DNA of 18,366 nt from JABCPE02 sp963530895 (GCA_963530895.1 CAUSFO010000033.1:1-18366); one strand, 5' to 3'; shown: positions 1 to 7,188, counted from the first letter of the stretch. The notes: a model not told the origin generated them from the sequence alone. Program-made: numbers and translations.

Positions 1-61
1 TAATATAATTGCTGATTAACAGTATTTTATAATAATTTTGAAATAAAAATGTAGATTTTGT

Positions 62-92
62 TTTGCTGTTCTATGATTTTTGTTTATATTTG
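62..92 (+). promoter_or_regulatory. Bacteroidota-type promoter of the CAT tRNA
   Basis: TTTG at 62-65 and TATATTTG at 85-92 are separated by exactly 19 bases. This matches the known Bacteroidota sigma-A consensus (TTTG at -33, TAnnTTTG at -7). Transcription should begin a few bases after 92, giving a leader of about 20-25 bases before the tRNA at 123. It is the best promoter match in the window. Confidence 0.72.
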
Positions 93-122
93 CAAACCAA
101 TTGTTAAGGATAATATCCTTTT

Positions 123-196
123 GGCCCTATAACTCAGTTGGTTAGAGTAGCTGACTCATAATCAGCAAGTCCTTGGTTCGAGCCCAAGTGGGGCCA
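123..196 (+). tRNA. tRNA with CAT anticodon (Ile2 more likely than elongator Met)
   Basis: A complete 74-base cloverleaf can be folded by eye. The acceptor GGCCCTA (123-129) pairs with TGGGGCC (189-195), with one T-G wobble. The D stem is ACTC/GAGT, the anticodon stem GCTGA/TCAGC, and the T stem CTTGG/CCAAG around a TTCGAGC loop. The anticodon CAT lies at 157-159 in loop CTCATAA, and the discriminator is A196. CAT can belong to elongator tRNA-Met or to tRNA-Ile2, whose C34 is changed to lysidine by TilS. The GGCCC...GGGGCC acceptor resembles E. coli tRNA-Ile2 more than tRNA-Met, so Ile2 is favoured. CCA is not encoded (ACT follows). D-stem position 10 is A rather than the usual G. Confidence 0.9.
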
Positions 197-211
197 CTCT
201 AATTTATAAAG

Positions 212-243
212 CACTTTCAAAGAAAATTTGAGAGTGTTTTTTT
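212..243 (+). terminator. Intrinsic terminator of the CAT tRNA
   Basis: CACTTTCAAA (212-221) and TTTGAGAGTG (227-236) form a 10-bp stem with one wobble around loop GAAAA. Seven T residues follow at 237-243. It lies 15 bases after the tRNA and reads on the plus strand. Confidence 0.85.
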
Positions 244-312
244 ATTTTTGATATTTGAGTAATATGAAGTAATTTGTTTCGTAAAGTGAAAATAATTCCT
301 TAATTTAGGAGT

Positions 313-672
313 ATGAAAAACATGCAATCTTTGCTATTGATGCTTCTTATCTTCCTTGCTGTTGGTGGAGTGAATGCAGTTTTAGGACTTTTGGTTTTTT
401 CTTATGCACTGATTTCTGAGTTTTGGTTTGTAATTTTATATAGTGTTTCTATCCCTATTTTAGCAGTGCTTTTTAGTAAAATCAAATTTCCAAATATTAT
501 TTATAGATTGGGGGGATTGAGTTTAATAGTTGGTTTTTTAGGATTGTTTTATGTAGTATTTTACTCAATTTTTGTTGAAAAAATAGAAGAGAAAATTCTT
601 TATCTATTTGTGAGTATAACTAGTACAGGAATGATTATCATTTTTCCTTTTTTTCAAGGGAGAAAGAATTAA
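313..672 (+). CDS. Small four-helix membrane protein, function unknown
   Basis: I do not recognise this 119-residue protein. It is almost wholly hydrophobic, with four likely membrane helices at about residues 7-29, 37-55, 64-88 and 95-114, short loops, and a basic end (GRKN). No catalytic motif is visible. An in-frame ATG at 322 (residue Met4) is an alternative start: AGGAG at 307-311 lies 10 bases before it, a better ribosome-binding distance than the one base before ATG 313. Shine-Dalgarno use is weak in Bacteroidota, however, so this does not settle the start. The gene stands alone between two tRNA units and has no strong terminator of its own. AT-rich codon use matches the rest of the window. 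It is probably real, but it could be a lineage-specific ORF. Confidence 0.6.
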   Translation: MKNMQSLLLMLLIFLAVGGVNAVLGLLVFSYALISEFWFVILYSVSIPILAVLFSKIKFPNIIYRLGGLSLIVGFLGLFYVVFYSIFVEKIEEKILYLFVSITSTGMIIIFPFFQGRKN

Positions 673-735
673 ATAAAAGTTAGATTTTCAGTCTGTTTTA
701 TTCTTTGGTAAATTAAAAATTTACTATTTTTTACT

Positions 736-775
736 AAAAAACCCATAAAACATTTAAAATAAATACTTTATGGGT
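736..775 (-). terminator. Terminator of tRNA-Arg
   Basis: ACCCATAAA (741-749) and TTTATGGGT (767-775) form a perfect 9-bp stem. On the minus strand it is followed by five T residues (A-run 736-740). It begins three bases past the encoded CCA of the tRNA. The plus strand has no T-run after the stem, so it acts only on the tRNA. Confidence 0.82.
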
Positions 776-777
776 TA

Positions 778-854
778 TGGTGAACGCGGAAGGAGTCGAA
801 CCCTCAACCTCCAGAGCCGTAATCTGGCACTCTATCCAATTGAGCTACGCGTCC
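778..854 (-). tRNA. tRNA-Arg (ACG)
   Basis: The minus strand folds into a full cloverleaf. Acceptor GGACGCG (848-854) pairs with CGCGTTC (782-788), with one G-T wobble. The anticodon stem is CCAGA/TCTGG with loop TTACGGC. The anticodon is ACG (818-820), read as ICG after A34 deamination by TadA, and so serves CGN arginine codons. The discriminator is A (781), and the CCA end is encoded at 778-780, unlike the CAT tRNA at 123-196. Confidence 0.93.
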
Positions 855-865
855 TGAATTTTAGT

Positions 866-897
866 TTTGCAAATATAATACTTTTTTGCTTTCTTTG
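866..897 (+). promoter_or_regulatory. Possible promoter of the substrate-binding lipoprotein gene
   Basis: TTTG at 866-869, a 20-base spacer and TTTCTTTG at 890-897 fit TTTG-N19-TAnnTTTG at all but one fixed position (T in place of A). Only four bases (898-901) separate the box from ATG 902, so a transcript from it would have almost no leader. Confidence 0.4.
870..877 (-). promoter_or_regulatory. -7 box for tRNA-Arg
   Basis: On the minus strand this reads TATATTTG, the same eight bases as the -7 box of the other tRNA, and in both cases CAAA follows. It lies 15 bases before the tRNA 5' end. The expected -33 position (897-900) reads GTTC, a poor match, so the call rests on the -7 box and its position. 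Confidence 0.5.
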
Positions 898-901
898 AAC
901 T

Positions 902-1951
902 ATGAAATGGAAAAAAATATTATATATCACCTGTTTTTTTGTTGCCTTGTCGTGTAAGAAATCTGATAACCAATCAATTAAATCTTGGGAAGTGATTTCT
1001 GAAAATGTTCAATATAGTGAGCAAAATGATAAGTTTTTATTAAAATCTAGAAAATTTGAGTATTCTTTTGAAAAAAAAGAATTGCCTTTTTCCAAAGTGG
1101 TTTTGCTTAATAACAGCCTTTTGGGATATTTTATAGAACTTGGGCAGGAAGAAAAAATAGTAGGAATTTCTGGAGTGCAGTATGTTTATTCCAATGAAAT
1201 ACAACAACTTATAGAAAAAAATAAAATTCAGAATGTAGGTTCTGACCAAAAGTATGATATTGAAAAAATTCTTGAACTAAAACCAGATGTGATTTTCACG
1301 AATTACATAGAAACTTTCGAAAATACATATAAAATCCTGCAGAATAATGGAATAAAAATCATTTTTTTAGATGAATATTTGGAGGAAACGCCTTTAGATA
1401 AAGCGGCTTATTTAAAGCTGTTTGGAAAACTTTTAGGAGAGGAAAAACGAGCAGAGGAAATCTATGCTAAAATCAAAAATGATTATGAAAGCATAAAACA
1501 AAAAGCACAGAAGTCGCCCAATAAACCGAAAGTTTTGGCTAATGAAATGTATGGAAATCACTGGTATATCGCTGGTGGGAAAACTTTTTCGGCTAATTAT
1601 CTGAAAGATGCTGGAGCGGACTATATTTTTAAGGAAAATCAAGATAAAAAATCAGTGCCGATTAGTTTTGAAGAAGTTTTTGTGAAGTCTAAAAATGCTG
1701 AATTTTGGATGAATGCGGGCAATTATAGAACGAAAAAAGAACTTTTGGCTATGAATGCTGTTTATGAAAAACTGGATGTTTATCAGAAAGGGAAAATTTT
1801 TGGGATGAATAAAAGAAGGAGAGGAATGGCTAATGATATTTTTGAGAGTGGAGCTGTTCGTGCTGATTTAGTTTTAAGGGATTATGTGAAGATTTTTCAC
1901 CCAGAAATTTTGCCCAAAGACACTTTGGTCTATATGCAGGAATTAAAATAA
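902..1951 (+). CDS. ABC-transporter substrate-binding lipoprotein (cobalamin/iron-siderophore class)
   Basis: This 349-residue protein has a lipoprotein signal peptide with lipobox ALSC and acylated Cys18, followed by the polar tether KKSDNQS. The body (about residues 60-335) fits the helical-backbone class III binding-protein family of BtuF, FhuD and FepB. It contains the YDIEKILELKPDVIF segment typical of these proteins, and the usual long central helix is seen around residues 176-200. Such lipoproteins bind vitamin B12, haem or ferric siderophores and hand them to an inner-membrane ABC importer. No permease or ATPase gene is in the window, so partner and substrate cannot be told. The start follows directly after a promoter-like box. 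The next gene begins 41 bases downstream with no terminator between, so co-transcription is possible. Confidence 0.85.
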   Translation: MKWKKILYITCFFVALSCKKSDNQSIKSWEVISENVQYSEQNDKFLLKSRKFEYSFEKKELPFSKVVLLNNSLLGYFIELGQEEKIVGISGVQYVYSNEIQQLIEKNKIQNVGSDQKYDIEKILELKPDVIFTNYIETFENTYKILQNNGIKIIFLDEYLEETPLDKAAYLKLFGKLLGEEKRAEEIYAKIKNDYESIKQKAQKSPNKPKVLANEMYGNHWYIAGGKTFSANYLKDAGADYIFKENQDKKSVPISFEEVFVKSKNAEFWMNAGNYRTKKELLAMNAVYEKLDVYQKGKIFGMNKRRRGMANDIFESGAVRADLVLRDYVKIFHPEILPKDTLVYMQELK

Positions 1952-1992
1952 AAGAATAATCACCAGCGTTTGAAATATAATAAAATTTTAAG

Positions 1993-3393
1993 ATGAAAAA
2001 TAGTTTTTGCTTTTTATTAGTCTTGTTTTTTCAGAGTTTTTTTTCTCAAGATATTTCTAAAAAACTAGACCAAGCGACCAAAAGTCTTTTGAATGAACCA
2101 GAGATGTATTCGGCTAATCTTTCTTTCTATGTAGCCGATGAACAGGGGAATTTTATTTATGAATATCAAGGGAACAAGGGGCTTTCTACGGCGAGTACAC
2201 AGAAGGTTTTTACGGCGATGGCGGCTTTGGAGATGCTAGGGAAAGATTTCCGATACACCACCAAAGTGTCTTATACAGGGAATATAGAGGAAGGCAGGCT
2301 GTCGGGGGATTTGATAGTAAGTTCCAATGGTGACCCTACACTCGGCAGCTGGCGATATACAGGCTATAAACCTGAAGATTTCCAAAATAAAGTAATACAA
2401 GCCATTAAATCATTGGGAATCTATAAGATAGGAGGGAATTTGATAATAGATGACAGCTATTTTGATATTCAGACTATCCCTGGAGGCTGGCCTTGGAATG
2501 ATATAGGAAATTACTATGGAGCGGGAGTTTGGGGAGTGAACTGGCGTGAAAATCAGTTTGATATGCATATAAGTGGAGGCGCTAATGCAGGGGCTTCTAC
2601 ATCTTTTAAGAAAATTGTAAATCTTCCAGAGCAGGTAAAATGGGTGAACGAAACCCAGTCGGCAGGCAAGGAAACAGGGGACAGAAGCATCATCTACACA
2701 GCGCCATATTCGGAGGTAGCCTATATCAACGGAACTCTTCCTAGTGGAAAGACGACTGTAGTTTCCGGCTCAGTCCCAAATCCACCCATGCAGCTTGGTT
2801 TAGAAATGTATAATTGGTTGTTAAACAATAATATAGAGCTTAAAGGGAAAGTCGTTTCCGCGTCACAACTTTTGATAGAAGGGAATGAGTATAGACCTTT
2901 ACAAGGGAAAGAAATTTTGGTGCATTATTCTCCTACGATGGACAAAATAGTCTATTGGTTCATGAGAAAAAGTGTGAATCTGTACGGAGAAACCCTTGTA
3001 AAAACTTTTGGAAAGGTTAAAAATGATAATTCTTCCTTTTCAAATGGTGTGAAAATCCTCAAAGATTTTTGGAAAAGTAAAGGAATCCAAGCATCGATGA
3101 TAAATTTCGCTGATGGAAGTGGACTTTCACCGCAGAATTATGCCTCTGCAAGAGCGGAAGTTCAGGCTTTGATTTGGGGTAAAAAACAAAGTTGGTTCCC
3201 TATATTTGAAGAATCTATGCCTGTATATAACGGTATGAAAATGAAGAGTGGAACGATAAAAGATGCCAAAGCCTATGCAGGATACCACACATCGAAAGAG
3301 GGTAAAAAGTATGTCTTTGCGGTGATAGTGAATAACTACTATGGGAGTAATGTAAATGCGAAATTGTTTAAACTTTTAGATATATTAAAATAA
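1993..3393 (+). CDS. dacB: D-alanyl-D-alanine carboxypeptidase/endopeptidase (PBP4 class, peptidase S13)
   Basis: This 466-residue penicillin-binding protein removes terminal D-Ala from peptidoglycan stem peptides and cuts D-Ala-mDAP cross-links in the periplasm. A signal peptide covers about residues 1-18 (FFS before QD). The active-site SxxK is S68-T-Q-K71 (the ASTQK stretch). The SxN element is S327-V-N329 in KSVNLYGETL, and the third element is K418-S-G420 in MKSGTIKDAKAYAGY, replacing the common KTG. GLSPQNYAS (about 377-385) is another PBP4-family signature. The region between SxxK and SxN carries the large insertion typical of class C PBPs. Length is normal for the family. The histidine kinase start lies two bases after its stop codon, so the two are probably translated from one message and may share an envelope-related role. 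Confidence 0.93.
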   Translation: MKNSFCFLLVLFFQSFFSQDISKKLDQATKSLLNEPEMYSANLSFYVADEQGNFIYEYQGNKGLSTASTQKVFTAMAALEMLGKDFRYTTKVSYTGNIEEGRLSGDLIVSSNGDPTLGSWRYTGYKPEDFQNKVIQAIKSLGIYKIGGNLIIDDSYFDIQTIPGGWPWNDIGNYYGAGVWGVNWRENQFDMHISGGANAGASTSFKKIVNLPEQVKWVNETQSAGKETGDRSIIYTAPYSEVAYINGTLPSGKTTVVSGSVPNPPMQLGLEMYNWLLNNNIELKGKVVSASQLLIEGNEYRPLQGKEILVHYSPTMDKIVYWFMRKSVNLYGETLVKTFGKVKNDNSSFSNGVKILKDFWKSKGIQASMINFADGSGLSPQNYASARAEVQALIWGKKQSWFPIFEESMPVYNGMKMKSGTIKDAKAYAGYHTSKEGKKYVFAVIVNNYYGSNVNAKLFKLLDILK

Positions 3394-3395
3394 AA

Positions 3396-4562
3396 ATGAG
3401 GTATCTTACTTCATCATTTGTCCGCTGGCTTATATTTTTGTTCCTCACTCTAGCAGTGGTGGTATTGGCTGTTTCTTCTACAACACTGATAGACAGGCTG
3501 AAAAAACAAGAAATTCAGAGGATAGAGGTCATCGCTACGGCTATGAAATTCATGCAGGATGAGCATATCAATGACCCTGAAACACTGGAGCTTATTTTGG
3601 CTATTTTAAAGGATAATAATTCTATTCCCATCATTCTGACAGATGAAAACTATGAGCCTATTTTAGCCGAGGGAACTTATAGAAATATTCCAGATGAAAT
3701 CGTAGAAGACCCTAAAAAACTCAATGCTTTGATTCAAAAAATGGGAAGAACCTACAAGCCTTTTCTTATCACAATGCCCGAAGGCAAGAATCAGTATGTG
3801 TTTTATTCAAACTCCCTGTTTTTGGATAGACTGGACTATTATCCTATAATTTTAGCAGGTTTGATAGGTGGGTATTTGTTGGTTTGTTTTTGGTTTTTTA
3901 GAACGATAAAGAGAACGGATGAAAACTATCTCTGGGCAGGGCTGGCAAAGGAAACTGCGCACCAGATAGGAACACCTCTTTCGTCTATGATTGGCTGGGT
4001 GGAAATCTTGAAAATGGAAAATACTGATAACGAGGGAGTTTTGGAAATAGAAAAAGATGTCAAACGGCTGATGGTAATTTCTGAAAGATTTTCTAAAATA
4101 GGGTCTGTCCCAGAGCTGAACGACCTCAATCTATCAGAAACAATTCAAACGAATTTTGATTATTTAAAAACGAGAATTTCGAGCCAAGTGGATTTCGTGC
4201 TGTATCTTCCAGAGCGGGAAGTTCTCATTCCGCATAGCAGAATTTTGATGAGCTGGGTGATAGAAAATTTAGTGAAAAACGCCGTGGATGCTATGAAAGG
4301 CAAAGGACGACTGGTAATTTCGCTCGTGGAGAAAGATAATCAAATCTATATAGATTTTAAGGATAATGGCTGCGGTATGACAAATTCCCAAATCAGAAAA
4401 GTCTTTAATCCTGGGTTTTCGACCAAAAAAAGAGGCTGGGGGCTGGGGCTTTCTCTGGCGAAGAGGGTGATTAATGAATACCATGGCGGAGACCTGCGCA
4501 TAGTTTCTTCCGAGGTTGGGAAAGGAACGACTTTTAGAATTAATTTATCAAATAATAAATAA
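3396..4562 (+). CDS. Membrane sensor histidine kinase with an AHQIGTPL H-box
   Basis: This 388-residue two-component sensor kinase has one membrane helix at about residues 11-30, a small extracytoplasmic domain (about 31-147), and a second helix at about 148-168. A short linker without a recognisable HAMP domain leads to the HisKA dimerisation helix. The phospho-acceptor is probably His189 in ETAHQIGTPLSS. The ATPase domain is complete: N box NLVKNAVDAM (291-300), G1 box DNGCGM (323-328), F-box region around FNPGF (337-341) and G2 box RGWGLGL (346-352). The residue after His189 is Gln, where classical HisKA kinases have Glu or Asp; this form is familiar to me from other Bacteroidota kinases. 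No response regulator lies in the window. The gene starts two bases after dacB and ends exactly where the next ATG begins, which suggests coupled translation with both neighbours. Confidence 0.92.
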   Translation: MRYLTSSFVRWLIFLFLTLAVVVLAVSSTTLIDRLKKQEIQRIEVIATAMKFMQDEHINDPETLELILAILKDNNSIPIILTDENYEPILAEGTYRNIPDEIVEDPKKLNALIQKMGRTYKPFLITMPEGKNQYVFYSNSLFLDRLDYYPIILAGLIGGYLLVCFWFFRTIKRTDENYLWAGLAKETAHQIGTPLSSMIGWVEILKMENTDNEGVLEIEKDVKRLMVISERFSKIGSVPELNDLNLSETIQTNFDYLKTRISSQVDFVLYLPEREVLIPHSRILMSWVIENLVKNAVDAMKGKGRLVISLVEKDNQIYIDFKDNGCGMTNSQIRKVFNPGFSTKKRGWGLGLSLAKRVINEYHGGDLRIVSSEVGKGTTFRINLSNNK

Positions 4563-5657
4563 ATGAAATCAAATTTGAGTTTGAAGCTTTTTTTGGCTTT
4601 TGAACGATATTTTATTGAAAATGATGAAGTTATCTCATTGGATAAATCATCAGAATTTACAGATGTGATTGTAGGAATAGGTTTTCTCCCACATGATATG
4701 TCTGAAAATACAGATTTTAAGAAAAAAATATTAAAAAAATATGGTTTTTCTTCAGCGACAGCTTTGGCAGAGGATTTTAGGAAGCGAGTTCTAAATTTTG
4801 ATGAACCTATTCCAGAAAATTTCGAAAAAGATGGTGTAGGCTATGTTTATACGGTTATTTCTGGGTATGATGTTTCCTATAATCGTATGTATATGTTTGG
4901 AATTCATTGCTTTAATGGTGATTTTAATGTCACTTATTATGATTTAGAAAATGATGCAGAGACTGGGGATTATTATGAAGAACATGAACTTTATTCACAG
5001 GCGAAAGGCTACCGATGGCTGGATCCAGAGAGCGATTACTATGAAGATGTTTTGGCGTGGGAAGCGCTGAATAAATTGGCAACGGATATTTATTTTCATT
5101 TGGAGGATAGACTAGATGTGAAAATTGATATAAAGCCAATTCCAGAGGAAGAAAAAGTAGTGCCAACGCAGGAGCATTTGGCGAAATTTCTAGCTTTTTG
5201 TGGAGTGGAGCAGGATGTAATAGATGAAAATAAAGAAAGATTATTAAAGGCCTTAGAAGAGTACACGCCTGATGAATACGGGGATATATCAGAAGCCATG
5301 GCTGAAATGATGGAATATTCTCATAAAATCCAAAGGGCAGAACCTGTGATAGAAATTATAAGAGAATATGGTGTCTGCCGTTCTTCTGACTGGAAATTTT
5401 ATGCTGAAGAATTAGAAGAATATATTTTGGATTTAGCTGATTTTTCTGATTGGAAATGGGAATATCCCGCAGATACTTATAGTGCAGATTTATTCCCTTA
5501 TATGAGAAAACAGCTTTATCCATATCATCTTTGGTTGTGCCATCTTGATGAAGGAGCGGATGCGTATTTGTTTCTGCTGTTTCCGGAAGAAGACATGCCA
5601 GAAATTATGAAACTGGCAAGAATACTAGATTTACCGCTAAAAGCGTATTTTAAATAA
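4563..5657 (+). CDS. Acidic protein of unknown function (possibly DUF6630-like C-terminus)
   Basis: This 364-residue soluble protein has no signal peptide or membrane helix. It is very rich in Asp, Glu and Tyr and so should be strongly acidic. There seem to be two parts: an N-terminal region (about 1-200) with a YYDLENDAETGDYYEEHELY stretch, and a C-terminal region (about 205-364) with DWKFYAEELEEYILDL, DWKWEYP, and LWLCHLDEGADAYLFLLFP followed by a closing helix. The C-terminal pattern (DWK, then a residue run ending in a DxY-like segment) reminds me of DUF6630 proteins, but I am unsure. The ATG follows the histidine kinase stop codon with no gap, so the two are probably translationally coupled, and a role linked to the kinase is possible but unproven. 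It is the last gene before the convergent terminator. Confidence 0.8.
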   Translation: MKSNLSLKLFLAFERYFIENDEVISLDKSSEFTDVIVGIGFLPHDMSENTDFKKKILKKYGFSSATALAEDFRKRVLNFDEPIPENFEKDGVGYVYTVISGYDVSYNRMYMFGIHCFNGDFNVTYYDLENDAETGDYYEEHELYSQAKGYRWLDPESDYYEDVLAWEALNKLATDIYFHLEDRLDVKIDIKPIPEEEKVVPTQEHLAKFLAFCGVEQDVIDENKERLLKALEEYTPDEYGDISEAMAEMMEYSHKIQRAEPVIEIIREYGVCRSSDWKFYAEELEEYILDLADFSDWKWEYPADTYSADLFPYMRKQLYPYHLWLCHLDEGADAYLFLLFPEEDMPEIMKLARILDLPLKAYFK

Positions 5658-5679
5658 AGAAAACAGAAATAAAATTAAC

Positions 5680-5718
5680 TTCGGGAATTGGATTTTTATC
5701 CTTTCCCGAATTCTTTTT
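5680..5718 (+). terminator. Terminator of the plus-strand lipoprotein-dacB-kinase run
   Basis: TTCGGGAA (5680-5687) and TTCCCGAA (5703-5710) form a perfect 8-bp stem, with a further GGA/TCC pairing inside. TTCTTTTT follows at 5711-5718 on the plus strand. The right arm and T-run lie inside the final codons of the convergent minus-strand gene. On the minus strand the sequence after the stem is not T-rich, so it is mainly a plus-strand terminator. Confidence 0.7.
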
Positions 5719-6280
5719 CCCATTCTTCTGCCGCTTCTGACAGGGTTTGGTAGAACTCCTCTCCGTATTTTCGGATGAGTGGTTTTTTTAGGAATTGATA
5801 GACTTTTACGCCCAATTCTTTTCCCAAAGTGCAGGCATCAGAGCAGATGTCCCATTCATGGTAGTTAATCGCAGAAAAATTAGAATATTCTGTAATACGA
5901 ATAGGGTAGAGGTGGCAGGAAATAGGCTTTTGCCAGTCGATAACACCATCTTCATAGGCTTTTTCTATAGCACATTTGGTGTAGCCTTTTTCATCAAAAA
6001 TCACATAGGCGCACTCTGCATTATTCACCAAAGGAGTAACCAAATCTTCTTCAAAATCAAGTGTATAAGTGCCTTGTTCCTCGATGGCTTGGATTCCTTC
6101 TGAACGGAGATAAGGCTTTATTTTAGGGTAAATTTCATCTAATATTTTGGTTTCATCTTCATCGAGAGGAGCTCCTGCATCACCTTCCACACAGCAGATT
6201 CCCTTGCATTTAGCAAGATTACACACGAATTCTTCAGAAAATAAATCTTCAGAAATTAGTTTATCATCTATTTGAATCAT
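5696..6280 (-). CDS. DUF3109 family cysteine-rich protein (YkgJ-like)
   Basis: This 194-residue cytosolic protein has nine cysteines in a pattern typical of DUF3109/YkgJ proteins, which are thought to bind zinc or an iron-sulfur cluster. They form C20-x4-C25-x3-C29-C30, C90, C103, C122 (in SCHLYPIRI) and C146-x3-C150. The family's biochemical role is not established. The start ATG lies one base after the stop of the DUF6427-like gene, so it is the last member of the long minus-strand array. Its 3' end overlaps the terminator hairpin of the convergent plus-strand unit, so its last codons are constrained at the RNA level as well. Length is normal and no residue appears to be missing. Confidence 0.88.
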   Translation of the reverse strand: MIQIDDKLISEDLFSEEFVCNLAKCKGICCVEGDAGAPLDEDETKILDEIYPKIKPYLRSEGIQAIEEQGTYTLDFEEDLVTPLVNNAECAYVIFDEKGYTKCAIEKAYEDGVIDWQKPISCHLYPIRITEYSNFSAINYHEWDICSDACTLGKELGVKVYQFLKKPLIRKYGEEFYQTLSEAAEEWEKEFGKG

Positions 6281-6281
6281 A

Positions 6282-7184
6282 TTAAATTACAAAATTAGGG
6301 TTAAATTTGTCCAAAAGACAAGAAATTATAATAATCCAAAGTCCCAGTTCCTGAAGCCAAGGATATTTTATAAACCTTAAAAATCGGCTCAGGATAATGC
6401 TGATAGGGAATATAACGAGCAACAGATATTCTCTGTGAGAGCCCATGTAAAAGACCAAAATCAGGATTTGAACCAATAAGAATGATAACAAGAAAGCGTA
6501 TTTAAACTTACTAGTCGGACTTTTTTTATTCAAATTTATAAAATGATCTCCCACCGCCAAAATACACATTACTAAAATGGGAATTAAGGTATAAAAAGAA
6601 GAAAAATCTGTAATCATTTCATTGGAAATCAGTGGTATATAGTCTTCTGTAAATACATCTATTTCAAGCAGATACATCAGACACAAATATCCAGAAATTA
6701 CCATAAAACATCCCAAAACTAGCTGGAAAATATTTAGAAATATTTTATCTGATTTGGTGATGATGTGAATAATTACGAAAATAAAAAGTGTCCAAGTCGT
6801 CGGCAAGAAAATATAACTGACAGCCAGAATACAACCAACCAAAAGGAAAGAATCACTTCTGATTTTATCATTTTCATTGGTGAAGAAAAATAATAAAATA
6901 GAACTCGTAAATAACGCCATAGAAATCCCTATATCCAGATTTCCATCATAAAATGAAAAAATAAAAATGGAGTACAGAAACAGCGGCAGGTGAGTTTTTC
7001 TATTTAGCGAAATTTTATTAAACAAAATATAGCCCAGAGCTAGTCCTACAAAGACTATAATGGTAGAGAAAATGTTAGAAAATTTAACTTCTAAATCGTT
7101 TGAAATTAGAATAAAAAGCAATAAAGCTCCTATGTAAGTAGGAACTGAAAATAAATTGGTTTTCTTTGATAACAAACGAAACAT
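6282..7184 (-). CDS. Polytopic membrane protein (DUF6427-like)
   Basis: This 300-residue integral membrane protein has roughly nine or ten hydrophobic helices spread over its whole length, short loops and no large soluble domain. The N-terminus MFRLLSKKTNLFSVP, followed at once by a hydrophobic helix, resembles the DUF6427 family of Flavobacteriia, whose function is unknown. A charged break NENDKIRSDS lies near the middle and FINLNKKSPTSKFKY near residue 220. It starts four bases after the stop of the mannose-1-phosphate guanylyltransferase gene and ends one base before the DUF3109 start. An envelope or polysaccharide-related role is a guess from that neighbour only. Confidence 0.75.
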   Translation of the reverse strand: MFRLLSKKTNLFSVPTYIGALLLFILISNDLEVKFSNIFSTIIVFVGLALGYILFNKISLNRKTHLPLFLYSIFIFSFYDGNLDIGISMALFTSSILLFFFTNENDKIRSDSFLLVGCILAVSYIFLPTTWTLFIFVIIHIITKSDKIFLNIFQLVLGCFMVISGYLCLMYLLEIDVFTEDYIPLISNEMITDFSSFYTLIPILVMCILAVGDHFINLNKKSPTSKFKYAFLLSFLLVQILILVFYMGSHREYLLLVIFPISIILSRFLRFIKYPWLQELGLWIIIISCLLDKFNPNFVI

Positions 7185-7188
7185 TTTC

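Noticed and set aside
243..276. TATTTTTG and TAATTTG boxes before the 119-residue membrane protein as its promoter
   Set aside because: The first overlaps the tRNA terminator tail and has no -33 partner, and the second is one base short of the consensus with a wrong spacing. Not firm enough to list.
665..712. Possible terminator after the small membrane protein (AATAAAA/TTTTATT pairing)
   Set aside because: The stem is made almost wholly of A-T pairs and is interrupted, so I could not support it as an intrinsic terminator.
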